A DNA stretch of 64,000 bases, from assembly GCA_963700925.1 (NCBI GenBank), contig OY969553.1, forward strand, positions 3,906,001 through 3,970,000, in the 5' to 3' direction. Position numbers and translations under genes: made by a program. Under the pieces are notes generated by a model, which did not search any database, had not been told where the DNA came from, and saw only the letters and a program-made list of their open reading frames with translations. The DNA comes from CAWJMD01 sp963700925. GTDB lineage: Bacteria; Actinomycetota; Actinomycetes; Actinomycetales; CAWJMD01. Every line of letters starts with the position of its first letter. Positions within the stretch are counted from its first letter, which is position 1. Positions 1 to 10,919 of the stretch are shown piece after piece.

Positions 1-452
1 TCGGTGAGGGTGAAGCCGGGCAGCAGGGGGTCGGTGCCGGGGGTGTCGGGGCTGGAGCAGAAGGTGCCGACTCGCGTCCAGCCGGGTTCTCCGATGGTCA
101 GGAGGTGGCGGCCGCGGAAGAGCCAGTACTGGTACTGGCCCGGGACGCCGCACGCGGTGGCTGCTTCCTCGCAGGGGACGTCGATGCCGGCGTTGATGTC
201 GTTTCCGCTGCAGGCCGGGATCTTGGCGTAGGAGTACTGCGGCGGTGCGTAGGAGGCCAGGCCCGCGCCGGTGCGGTTGCCCGCTGCTTCGTCGCGGGTG
301 TGCCGGGCCGAGCGAGTTCGACGAAGCTCCTTCATGCATGGCGGCGCTGGCGTGGGCTTGCCATCGGCCGACGGCAGTCGGAAGGTCACGACGACAGGAC
401 TGTGGCCAGGACGAGTGCCGCTGGTACGCTGGAGGCGCCTCGAGGTACTCAT
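1..452 (-). CDS. Secreted-type hypothetical protein, 3' end cut by the window edge
   Basis: An open frame runs leftward from an ATG at 452 to the first base of the window without a stop, giving at least 150 residues. The part from about residue 60 looks like genuine protein: LASYAPPQYSYAKIPACSG, then cysteines at about 81, 94, 101 and 132 and a WLFRGRHLL stretch. The cysteine content suggests an exported, disulfide-bonded protein. Its first 50 residues are basic and proline-rich, not a signal peptide. A neighbouring frame carries a signal-peptide-like stretch (VPAALVLATVLSS), so the 5' end is probably frameshifted. It starts immediately behind the DUF6318-type lipoprotein remnant, with an ATGA junction, and was probably co-transcribed with it. 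No function is recognised. Confidence 0.55.
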   Translation of the reverse strand, partial: MSTSRRLQRTSGTRPGHSPVVVTFRLPSADGKPTPAPPCMKELRRTRSARHTRDEAAGNRTGAGLASYAPPQYSYAKIPACSGNDINAGIDVPCEEAATACGVPGQYQYWLFRGRHLLTIGEPGWTRVGTFCSSPDTPGTDPLLPGFTLT

Positions 453-458
453 TCGCTT

Positions 459-1055
459 CCGACTCCAGCCATTACCCAGGTGTCCGTCGTCGAATGTCAG
501 TGCGAAGCCGAGAGTTCTCGGGTGGCGAGCCCGTAACGGCTGTCGTCGTTGCGTCGTGCGGCTGTCTCGATGCCGTCCGCCTGCTCGTAGCGGACGCTCA
601 CCCCGACCAGACACCACGCCTTCTTCGGGCGGTGGCGAGCGCACGGAGATCGGAGCTCAATGAAGCCACCTTCCAAGTGTCTTGCCCCTCGGCAGCTCGT
701 GCCGGATCACGGAGAAGATGCTCGCTGCACGCCTCGCACCCGGCGTCTGAGACTGGCCTTGACCGGCTCCGATCTCGCCCGTGGCGTAGGCGTAGTTGAG
801 CAGGTCGATCCAGTGCCGCACGAAGGCTTCGGCGCCGGCGGCGTCGCCGACCTTGGCCTCCTCGGGCATGGCGGGCACGGTGACAGTCGGGCTGGAGGTG
901 TCGGTGGGGGACTCGCTGGTTGAGCTGGGCGATGGCGGGTTGGGCTCGTCGCCGGTGCAGCCGGTGATCAGCAGGCTGCCGACCAGCAGCGTGATCGCGA
1001 CCAGCAGCATTGACCCCAGCAGGCTTGACCCGAGGGTCCCCCGAAACGCGTGCAC
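459..1055 (-). pseudogene. DUF6318-type lipoprotein remnant, several frameshifts
   Basis: The N-terminus is intact: a hydrophobic signal with lipobox LITGC at about residues 29-33, a Ser/Thr/Pro linker, then PAMPEEAKVGDAAGAEAFVR and HWIDLLNYAYATGEI, which recall the DUF6318 family. After that the conserved pieces lie in successive frames: EPVKA, then VSDAGCEACS, then SIFSVIRHELPRGKTL, then EGGFIEL and onward. The uninterrupted frame stops at 657 after 132 residues, with a scrambled tail. At least three frame changes are needed to rebuild a family-length protein that would end near 459, overlapping the next gene. Family assignment is by recalled pattern. Whether the damage is biological or reflects a poor contig end cannot be told from sequence alone. 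Confidence 0.55.
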
Positions 1056-1107
1056 GGGAGGAACCTACCTCGCCGACGAGGGGGCAAAACAACCCATAGC
1101 GCTACCT

Positions 1108-2091
1108 GTGGACAGTGTTCGGCGCCTGACGGCACTGTTCGGGTTGGATCGGGGCATGGTGGTGACGGACTCGCATGGTGCGCCGATTCCAGTGGTGGAC
1201 GCTGCGGCGGCGCATGGGTCGGCGTTGGGTCTGCGGCGGGCGGCGGCCGCCGGGGAGGAGTGCCTGGGCCTGCTCGCAGCAGCGGTGGCTCCGGAGTGGT
1301 CGGGGGTGGCGAGCCAGGGGTACCTGGACGGTCGGGCTGCAGTGTCGCGCCGGGCCAGCGACCTGGTCGAGGCGTCGGGGGTGCTCTCGCGGGCGATCGT
1401 CGAGTTCGGTGACGAGGCCGCGATGGTGTGTGCGCGGTGGCGGTCCGAGGCCGAGCGGTTGGCCGAGCTGGAGCTGACCGTGGCGGACCCGGCCCGCGCG
1501 GGCCTGGACGTGGCCGCGCTCGGCACCTCGGGGCTCGATGCGCTGGTCGCGGACCGGGACTCGCTGCGCCTGGAGGTGGCGGCGTGGGAGCGGCGGTTCG
1601 GGGATGCATTGGCGGCGCTGGTGAGCGCGGCCCGGCAGGTCAGTGCGCTGCTGGACGACGGCGTGCTGTCGACGTCCGAGCAGCTGTGGGAGATCCCGAC
1701 CACCGTGACCGAGTTGCTGGTAGTCGAGCCGTTGGCGTTGGCCGACCTGCTGATCGATGACCCGTCGCAGGGCGACGACGTCGCGAAGTCGATGTGGCTC
1801 GGATCGGTGGAGCGGGCCCGGCACCCGATCCGGAGCCTGCAGGAGATGTTCGGGACCGAGCAGTTCGCCGACGGGCGCTGGGGCGAGGGGGTCGGGACCG
1901 GCCTGGCCACCATCGCCGGCATCTTCGGGACCAAGGGCCTGGGACGCGTGCCGGATGCCGACCTGGACACCGTCCGGCCCAGTGCGGAGGCGAGTGCCGA
2001 CACATGCGCGGTTGACGTCGGCAGCGGCGGCGGTTTGTCCATCCCGATGATGATGTGGGCGGCCAAGAAGACCTGCTGCACCGATGAGTGA
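1108..2091 (+). pseudogene. N-terminal part of a type VII-like polymorphic toxin
   Basis: From GTG 1108 (or ATG 1156) the frame encodes about 327 residues. The first 250 are helix-rich and alanine/leucine-heavy with a W-x-G element (PEWSGVASQGYLDGRA), resembling the trafficking domain of ESX/LXG-type exported toxins. Near the end the motif ATIAGIFGTKGLGRV resembles the pretoxin junction common in actinobacterial polymorphic toxins. The frame then degenerates and stops at 2091, whereas the expected C-terminal toxin domain lies just downstream in shifted frames. No ESX secretion genes are in the window. The role as a secreted antibacterial toxin is inferred from architecture. The start is uncertain, since no clear ribosome binding site precedes either candidate. 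Confidence 0.5.
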
Positions 2092-2594
2092 AGCGGATCG
2101 CACCCGGTTCGCGCATAACATGCAGGGCTCCGACGTGCCCCGCGCCGCAGAACCCAGACCCTGGACGAGATGCCGCCGGCGTCGACTTGGACGCCTCCGA
2201 ACACGACCGTCTGGGCCACGTCATCAGCCGCCACCTCGACGCGGACGAGGAGTACCTGGAGTTCCGGCTCCGCGAAGGCACGCCCGCTGACCGACGGCGC
2301 CCGGAGCAAACCACCGCGAGTCCGCGTCGGCGTGGGTCGACCGGGCAACGGCCGAGGCCACGCATCACTCGGGCGATCGACGAACACCGAGGTCAACTGG
2401 ACAGATGGATGCGGTCTGGCGAGGAGCTCGATGACTGCTGCCCGTCACAGGCGAGGACCTGGGTCGGGTGATGCGCTTGGATGGACGACTGGCGAACCGT
2501 ACGCTCGAGGTCGCCAACCAGCGCGAGAATCGTGTTCGCAGCGACGGGGTGACGACGTCTATCATCAAGACCACGCTGTTGGAGCCTCATCGTC
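2092..2594 (+). pseudogene. RNase A-like toxin domain remnant
   Basis: This stretch continues the preceding gene but only across changing frames. One frame reads VDLDASEHDRLGHVISRHLD, matching the start of the bacterial RNase A-like CDI toxin domain (a His-containing GHxxxRH motif, about 2217). A second frame reads SASAWVDRATAEA (about 2317-2355), the serine-aromatic-aspartate-Ala-Glu element of that family. The first frame then resumes with ITRAIDEHRGQLDRWMRSG. Another frame gives LGRVMRLDGR and a hydrophobic C-terminal strand. The order and spacing are those of a complete toxin tail, so this is a recently broken toxin rather than random sequence. Family identification is by recalled motif pattern. 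Confidence 0.5.
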
Positions 2595-2612
2595 GCCGAA
2601 GGAGGGAACGCC

Positions 2613-3605
2613 GTGACCGGGTCGCAGCACCCAGGGGTCGTACGAACTGTTCATCTACTACCCGGACTGGGAGGACCACTTTCCTCGACGCGGCCACCGC
2701 CCTCGACGCCCAGATCAGGCGGGTGCGAGAGAACCATGACCTCGAACGAGGATGGCCACTTCGAACTCGATCGGATGGTGGCTGCGTCTTCTGACAGCAA
2801 GTCCGCGATGTTGGCGCTGCCCCGGCTTCCTGCACCAGATGCCGATCTGGGACGGGCAGGACGACTACCTGCGCAGTCCTGGTCAACTGCCCGGGACCGG
2901 GTCAAGCAGGCGCTGGCCGACCCGTCCGTGATCCCGGGTCGTGCACCGAGTCGCGACGGCTTGACCCTGCCGCGGGTCTCGAAGTTCACCGACAAGGAGA
3001 CGGCCGAGCGGGCGTGCACGCTGGTCGTCCGGCGAAACTACGCACAGCTGAAGGAGTTCGAGGCCGGAACCACAGGTTGGCGGTCGATGCACTTCTTCGC
3101 CGACCTCGGCTCCGAGGTGGGCACACTTGGCACCGTCCGCGTCAACGACCAGGAGGCCGGCAGTCAGCTCGGCGCAGCCCTCGGGGGCACCGTCGAGACC
3201 AGCGCCGTGGTGATGGTGATGAGCCGCACCCTCGACACCGGCGAAATCTTCATCGAGACCTCCTACCCCGAACTGGCTGTTGACGAGTCGGTACGCACTC
3301 ACTTCCCCGCCCTGTGTCACTTCTACGGGCCATGGTTCGGGCAGGACCGGATCGCGCCGGCGACCGCGATGCTCGATGTCTGCACCTCGACCAAGGAGCC
3401 GGCGTTCTCTCAGCTCAAGGCCGAGCTCGACCTGCTGCTGAGCGTGGTCGATGACGACAACGAGATGCGCCGGATCCTCGAGGCTTGCGGTAGCTACGTG
3501 CTGCCGCAGTCGGTGCGGCACTGGGTCGAACGGACCCGCTGGCGCCTGGACGCCTACGACTGGCTCCCTGCCGAACCACGCGTCCGCAGAAAGTGGAGGG
3601 ACTGA
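2613..3605 (+). CDS. RNase A-like toxin fragment fused in frame to a CdiI-like immunity domain
   Basis: The frame opens at GTG 2613, but its first 70 or so codons look like a frame-shifted immunity gene: another frame reads SYELFIYYPDWED near 2640. The credible protein begins around ATG 2736 to 2808. From about 2965 it reads VSKFTDKETAERACTLVVRR and ends that module with GEIFIETSYPE, like the second half of an RNase A-like CDI toxin. The His motif of such toxins is absent upstream. Without a stop it continues as HFPALCHFYGPWFGQDR, then LKAELDLLLSVVDD and a terminal W-rich helix, matching the CdiI_2-type immunity fold. Toxin and immunity are normally separate adjacent genes. A CTG codon at the junction sits where an immunity start codon would be expected. 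Confidence 0.5.
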   Translation: MTGSQHPGVVRTVHLLPGLGGPLSSTRPPPSTPRSGGCERTMTSNEDGHFELDRMVAASSDSKSAMLALPRLPAPDADLGRAGRLPAQSWSTARDRVKQALADPSVIPGRAPSRDGLTLPRVSKFTDKETAERACTLVVRRNYAQLKEFEAGTTGWRSMHFFADLGSEVGTLGTVRVNDQEAGSQLGAALGGTVETSAVVMVMSRTLDTGEIFIETSYPELAVDESVRTHFPALCHFYGPWFGQDRIAPATAMLDVCTSTKEPAFSQLKAELDLLLSVVDDDNEMRRILEACGSYVLPQSVRHWVERTRWRLDAYDWLPAEPRVRRKWRD

Positions 3606-3724
3606 CCCGGAGGTCTGCCGGCTTCAGGTTGGTCAACGTCTGCGGCGATGCGGGCTGAGAACGTTCCGGGGCGCAGCCTTTGGAAATCTGACGCTGTGAG
3701 CCATGCCGCGCCATCGGGCTGGCG

Positions 3725-5471
3725 TCAGGTCTCGCCGTCTTGGTCGTCCGTCGCGGGCCAGCCGTGGATGAGTGGTCGCACGGTGCGGGTGTAGGTGCGT
3801 CCGGTGGGGCTGGTCCAGATGAAGGTGCCCGGGGTGGGTTGCGAAAGTGCCCAGCCGCCACGGGTTTTCGCGTTGTGGATGCGTTCGCAGGTGCTGCCGA
3901 GGTTGGTGTGGCTGGTGGTGCCGGGTTGCCCGTCGGGGCCGGCCTCGCGGTAGTTGACGGTGTGGTCGGCCTCGGTGCCGGTGGCCGGGTGGTGGCAGGC
4001 GGGTCCGATGCAGGTGGCGTCGCGGGTGTGGAGGTGCCGGCGCAGCGCTGTGGGGGTGCGGTAGGTGTCGGTGCCGTAGTCGAGTCGTGCCGGGGTGACC
4101 GGGTCTGTCAGCAGCCGCGCGAGTCGTGGGTCGGACGGGATCGCTTGCAGGCGCAACCCCTTCGGCACTATCCGGCACGAATCCGCAGGGTCCCTGGGGT
4201 GACTCGGGCCCGTCGGGGTCGTCTGGGTCGGGCGGCTCGGACTGTCGTCGCGGGGGCGGGGGCAGGGTGCGGGGGTCGATGTGTTGCAGGGTGCCGGTCT
4301 CGGGGTCGGCGATGAGTCGTCGCCAGGGCTGGCGGGTGGCGAGTTCGCGGGCGGTGTCGGGGTCGATGGGTCCGACGCCGGGGATCGATGCGGGTAGGTC
4401 GTGGGTGCTGGTGAGGGTGTCGGCGGCGACCACGACCTGGACCTCGACGTGGCGGGACAGCTCGGCCGGGGTCGGTACCAGAACCTGGCCGCTGGGGTGG
4501 TCGCCGCTGGCAGGGGTGGGCGGCGTCGCCTGGCCGGTGAGGACGGCGGTGAGCAGGTCGGCGCGTAGCTGGGGCAGGGTCCGCTCATCACTGCCACCCT
4601 GGCTGCCGCTGGTGTCCGTCTCGCTGTTGGCCTTGTTGGCCTTGTTGGCCTTGTTGGCCTTGTTGGCGCTGGTGGCGTGGTTGCGGCGGGCGGTGCGGGC
4701 GGCGCCGTTGAGGGCGAGCCAGGCGGCGTGGGCCTGGTCGGTGGGCAGGTCGGCGACCAGCCGCCGGCACCCGGCCAGTGGTGAGGTCCGCAGCTGGACG
4801 TCCCGCTCGGTCACGCCGTGCTCGACCATGTCGGTGGCGTGGGTGGGGTCGAGCCGGATCGCTTCGGCGGCCAGGGCGGCGTCGAGCTGTTGGCGGGTCC
4901 GTCGTGGTGCCCACCGCACCGCCGCCGCCTCCAACGCCCGCTTCGCCGGGGTGGGCAGGTGCCGGGCGTGGGCGTCCAGGGCCCGCAGCTGGGACGGGTC
5001 CATCCGCCCGTCCGCCAGCGCGTCCATCGCCGCCGGCAGGTCCTCACAGCGGCGTACCAGCGACACCAGCGCCGACGCCGCCCGCGGCGCCATCCCCAAC
5101 GCGGGCGCCAGCTCGTCCGCGGTCCGCCGCACCGGACAGGTCCGCCCCGGCACCGCGTACCTGTCCCCGTCTGCGTCTGCGCGCTCGCCGGCACCAAGAC
5201 CAGGGTTGAGGGCTTGGTCCAGCTCAGCGATGGCGACGAACTGGCCGGCGGTGGCCAGACACGCCACCTTCTTCCACGCCGCCGTCACCTCGACCCACTC
5301 CCGCGCGGTCAGGTCGGTGCGCGCGGTCAACGCCATCAACGCGGTCACCAGCTCCGGACCCGGCGCCGCCGACACCGCCGAGGCCACGAACCCGCGCAGC
5401 ACCTTCGCCCCGACACCGGGCTCGGCCCCGTCGTCGAGCGACTCGAGCGCTTCGACCGGGTGGGCTGCCAT
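3725..5471 (-). pseudogene. DUF222/HNH endonuclease gene (13E12-type), frameshifted
   Basis: From ATG 5471 the frame encodes a DUF222 domain (about residues 1-400) with the family's arginine/alanine helices. The HNH nuclease module, containing GTDTYRTPTALRRHLHTRD, CIGPACHHPATGTEADH and a closing HxxNxGxxC-like segment, lies in the next frame and ends at 3725. The two frames must be joined by a shift somewhere around 4140-4200, so as written the nuclease is not translated with the N-terminus. These proteins are multicopy in many actinobacteria and often carry a catalytic HNH. Their role is unclear. A run of Asn-Lys-Ala repeats (NKANKANKANKAN) near residue 280 comes from a 9-bp tandem repeat. 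A sequencing error could account for the break. Confidence 0.75.
4625..4667 (+). repeat. 9-bp tandem repeat (CTTGTTGGC) inside the DUF222 gene
   Basis: Nearly five copies of a 9-bp unit lie end to end. On the coding minus strand they read as repeated Ala-Asn-Lys. Because the unit is a multiple of three, copy-number changes keep the frame. The repeat sits in the linker between DUF222 and the HNH module, where length variation would be tolerated. Confidence 0.85.
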
Positions 5472-5856
5472 GACGACAACTCTCCCAGCCACCACCGACA
5501 GTTCTACCCGCGCACGACAGCGCCGAGTCCGTATGTTGGACAACAGTTTTCGCCGCGAGCGCGGAACGAGGACCACGGAGGCGGCATCCCGAAAATTGCA
5601 GGCGCTCGCCCCGCTTCGTGACGGACCAGCCGTGGGCGCAGCGTGCAGTCGTGACGCACCCGAACCTGAACCAGCAGACGCTCGCGATCGATCATCTGGA
5701 AGCCGGGACTCGGCGACGCCGCGCTCGCCACTTCGCCCGTCGAGCCCCAGGGCCGGATGTCAAACGGCTAGGCCTCAACTGCCGACCCAACTGCCAAACC
5801 TCAACTGCCAAGCCTCAGCCGCCAAACCTCAACTGCCAAGCCTCAGCCGCCAAACC
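5472..5856. other. 385-bp intergenic region
   Basis: This gap separates the start of the DUF222 gene (5471) from the 3' end of the PAS-GGDEF-EAL gene (5857). Apart from the 14-bp tandem array at its right end no gene or RNA is recognised. Short open frames crossing it are rich in Arg, Ala and Pro and look like noise. A promoter for the DUF222 gene is expected here but no convincing -35/-10 pair was seen. Confidence 0.5.
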
Positions 5857-5868
5857 TCAACTGCCAGA
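5773..5868. repeat. 14-bp tandem array spanning the stop codon of the c-di-GMP gene
   Basis: Seven tandem units of 14 bp (one of 12 bp) alternate between CCTCAACTGCCAAG and CCTCAGCCGCCAAA, forming a 28-bp higher-order period. The last unit overlaps the stop codon of the leftward gene ending at 5857. The unit lacks internal symmetry, so it is not a simple terminator. It looks like a minisatellite. Confidence 0.85.
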
Positions 5869-8160
5869 AGGCTTCGGCAGCGCCGGCTGCTCCTTGGCAA
5901 CGGGGCTAGCCTGCGGCGGAACAGGCAGAGCCGCGAGCAGGTGCTGGACACCCGCGTCGTCAACAGGCTTCGACCAGAGGAAACCTTGGCCGAAGGTGCA
6001 TCGCTGGCCGCGTAGCCACTCGGCCTGAGCGGCGTTCTCCACGCCCTCGGCGACCGTGCTCATGTCGAGCGACCGGCTCATCTCGAGGATCGTTCGCGTC
6101 AGGGCGGCGTGGTGCTCGCTCTGCGGGATCCCGTCCACGAAGGACTTGTCGATCTTCAGCACGTCGACGGGCAGTCGGCTCAGGTACGACAGCGAGCTGT
6201 ACCCGGTTCCGAAGTCGTCGATCGCGATGCGGACACCAGCGGCGCGAAGGGCCGCGAGACGCGGTGCGACAGTGTCGAACTCAGTCAGGACCACGCTCTC
6301 GGTGATCTCGAGCGTCAGCCGGTGAGCCGGGAGCCCCACGGAGTCGAGCACCGACAGCACCTCCTCGACGAATCCGGGCTGCGCCAGCTGGCGCGCGGCC
6401 ACGTTGACGGCCAGCGTCGGCCGGCGCCAGTCGCCCTGGAGCGACGCGGCGAAGGTGCACGCCGTCCGCAGCACCCAAGAGCCGAGAGGCAAGATCAGTC
6501 CGGTTTCCTCGGCGAGGGGGATGAACTCTGCGGGCTGAAGCAGACCGTGGATGGGGTGGTGCCAGCGGGCGAGAGCCTCGAATCCGGTGATCGTGCCAGT
6601 CACGAGGTTCACGATCGGTTGGTAGTGCAGCCCGAGCTGGTCGTCCCGCAGAGCGCGCTGCAGGTCGGACCGCAGCTGTAGCCGTGCCAGCGCTTCGTCA
6701 TGCAGCCGGGCGTCGTAGATCGCCACTGTCGACTTGCCGCGGTCCTTGGCCCAGTACATCGCCACGTCGGCGTTGCGGAGGACCTCCTCGGCACTCGTCT
6801 CGCCGGGGACCGCCGTGGCGAGACCGATGCTGATCTGCACCTGAAGCCCGGTCCCGTCGACGGTGATGGGAACGGCCAGGGCAGCGAGCATGCGTTCCGC
6901 GACGAGCAGCCCCTCGTCCAGGTCGGTGTCCTCCATCAGCACGGCGAACTCGTCACCACCGAGTCGCGCGGCGGTGTCACCAGTTCGCACCGCGGCCCCG
7001 ATCCGCGCTCCGACCTCGCTGAGCAGCCCGTCCCCGACCCCGTGGCCCCGACTGTCGTTCACGTTCTTGAAGTCGTCGAGGTCGCAGTAGAGCACCACGA
7101 GCCGGCGCTCCTCGCCGTGTGCGGTCGCCAGGGCGTGGCCGAGGCGGTCGGTGAAGAGCTGCCGGTTCGCCAGGCCGGTGAGGGAGTCGTGGAACGCCTG
7201 GTAGGTCAGGCGCTCCTCGAGGGCGTGCCGCTCACTGACGTCGCGCACCGTCATCACGTAGCCCTCGACGGTCGAGTCGGTCAGGCGGTTGCTGAGCATG
7301 CCCTCGAGAACCAGCAGCCGCCCGTCGGCGTGCGGGGCGCGCACGTGCACGGGGTGCTCGGCACCTTCGCGCAGCACGGCCATCAGGCCCACCAGGGCCG
7401 GCACGTCGTCCGCGGACAGCAGATCCACCACTCGACCGCCGAGCACGCTCTCGGACCAGACGCCGAGAACCGTCCGGATCGACGGGCTGACGAAGGTGGT
7501 CCTGCCGTCGGCGTCGAACACCGTCACCAGGTCGGAACCGTTCTGCACAAGGGTCAGCAGGCGCTTCTCGCTTGCTGCCAGGGCCTCTGACTCGGTGGTG
7601 GCGCCCTCGAGGCGACGGTGGTGCCGCGCGAGGCGGACGAACCACACGGACCAGGCGATCGCCACCACTGTCAGGAGGGCCGCATACACACCGTGGATCT
7701 GACGGTCGATGGCTGCAGCCCGCTCAGCCAGGATGTCGTCCAGGCGGCCGGCCGCTTGCTGCGCGTCGCTGTGCGCCACTGCGACTGCGGTCGGGCTGCC
7801 CGGCTCGGTGAAGGCACGCAGCGCGGCCAGCTCGTCGTCCGCAACGCCGGCCTCCGTGAGGGCGTCCAGCGTTGCCGAGACCCCGGTCGAATCACTGGCG
7901 TAGAGATGCCCGGCGAGCGCGGTGCTGAGCATCCGCTGGGTCTCCACGACCTCGCCGCGGTGCTGGACGGTGTCGAGCAGGAGGACAAGGCCGCCGACCA
8001 CTGCGAGCGTCGCCAGCAGCGTGACCACCGCACCGAGGCGCACGAGAGCACGCCGTGGCGCCCCGTTCCTCACCGTCTGCGGCCGCACGCGCTGCACGCT
8101 CCCTGTCGGTGTGTGTTCTTCCCTCTCTCCTTCGGCGTGCGGACTGAGGGGGTTGAGCAT
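5857..8160 (-). CDS. Membrane PAS-GGDEF-EAL cyclic-di-GMP protein
   Basis: This 767-residue protein has a membrane segment at about 42-64, an extracytoplasmic helical sensor stretch, a second membrane segment at about 158-178, a PAS domain (about 200-310), GGDEF and EAL. The cyclase site is intact (GGDEF at 401-405), preceded at the right distance by an RxxD inhibitory site (RTGD). The EAL domain keeps its signature (EAL at 528-530), ITES, and DDFGTGYSS, so it may both make and degrade cyclic di-GMP. The C-terminal tail is proline-rich and unconserved. It is transcribed divergently from leuS. Which activity dominates cannot be decided from sequence. A TPR-GGDEF protein at 50.7 kb is the other cyclic-di-GMP candidate in the window. 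Confidence 0.93.
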   Translation of the reverse strand: MLNPLSPHAEGEREEHTPTGSVQRVRPQTVRNGAPRRALVRLGAVVTLLATLAVVGGLVLLLDTVQHRGEVVETQRMLSTALAGHLYASDSTGVSATLDALTEAGVADDELAALRAFTEPGSPTAVAVAHSDAQQAAGRLDDILAERAAAIDRQIHGVYAALLTVVAIAWSVWFVRLARHHRRLEGATTESEALAASEKRLLTLVQNGSDLVTVFDADGRTTFVSPSIRTVLGVWSESVLGGRVVDLLSADDVPALVGLMAVLREGAEHPVHVRAPHADGRLLVLEGMLSNRLTDSTVEGYVMTVRDVSERHALEERLTYQAFHDSLTGLANRQLFTDRLGHALATAHGEERRLVVLYCDLDDFKNVNDSRGHGVGDGLLSEVGARIGAAVRTGDTAARLGGDEFAVLMEDTDLDEGLLVAERMLAALAVPITVDGTGLQVQISIGLATAVPGETSAEEVLRNADVAMYWAKDRGKSTVAIYDARLHDEALARLQLRSDLQRALRDDQLGLHYQPIVNLVTGTITGFEALARWHHPIHGLLQPAEFIPLAEETGLILPLGSWVLRTACTFAASLQGDWRRPTLAVNVAARQLAQPGFVEEVLSVLDSVGLPAHRLTLEITESVVLTEFDTVAPRLAALRAAGVRIAIDDFGTGYSSLSYLSRLPVDVLKIDKSFVDGIPQSEHHAALTRTILEMSRSLDMSTVAEGVENAAQAEWLRGQRCTFGQGFLWSKPVDDAGVQHLLAALPVPPQASPVAKEQPALPKPSGS

Positions 8161-8230
8161 CGGGAATGGGCGATTGCGACGTGCTGTGGCGGTGCGCTGA
8201 GGTCAGGAGCGCTTGGGAGCGGCGCTGCGG

Positions 8231-8236
8231 TAGTCT
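8231..8236 (+). promoter_or_regulatory. -10 box TAGTCT of the leuS leader
   Basis: TAGTCT fits the actinobacterial TANNNT -10 pattern and ends 6 nt before the GTG of the leader peptide at 8243. Transcript and peptide would therefore start at the same base. No good -35 was seen. Confidence 0.5.
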
Positions 8237-8242
8237 CGTGCC

Positions 8243-8278
8243 GTGCGTCACGGACTGCTCCTTCCGCGGCCGCGCTGA
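8243..8278 (+). CDS. Leucine-rich leader peptide of leuS
   Basis: An 11-codon ORF, GTG to TGA, reads MRHGLLLPRPR, with three consecutive leucine codons using three different triplets (CTG CTC CTT). It lies about 105 nt upstream of leuS and is followed by a short GC hairpin with a pyrimidine-rich tail. This is the layout of ribosome-mediated attenuation: slow translation of the Leu codons under low charged leucyl-tRNA would favour read-through into the synthetase gene. It lacks a ribosome binding site and appears leaderless. The regulatory role is inferred from layout and from the similar leader in front of leuA. Confidence 0.65.
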   Translation: MRHGLLLPRPR

Positions 8279-8317
8279 TCGAAGGGACAGCACCTGCAGG
8301 CCCGGACCAGCGCGGCG

Positions 8318-8338
8318 ACCCCTCCCTGTGCGAGGGGT
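8318..8338 (+). terminator. Candidate attenuator hairpin upstream of leuS
   Basis: ACCCCTC (8318-8324) pairs with GAGGGGT (8332-8338) and is followed by TCTTCTGT. A competing pairing is possible between CCGGAC at 8302 and GTCCGG at 8347. This gives the mutually exclusive structures expected for attenuation, but no folding energies were computed. Confidence 0.5.
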
Positions 8339-8384
8339 TCTTCTGTGTCCGGACCATGACTGCCACACCGAGACGAGGACGACG

Positions 8385-10916
<2,532 letters not shown>

Positions 10917-10919
10917 GCG

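Noticed and set aside
5618..6028. Open frame of 136 codons on the plus strand over the 14-bp array
   Set aside because: Its composition comes from the repeat and from the opposite strand of the PAS-GGDEF-EAL gene. No conserved motif or ribosome site was seen.
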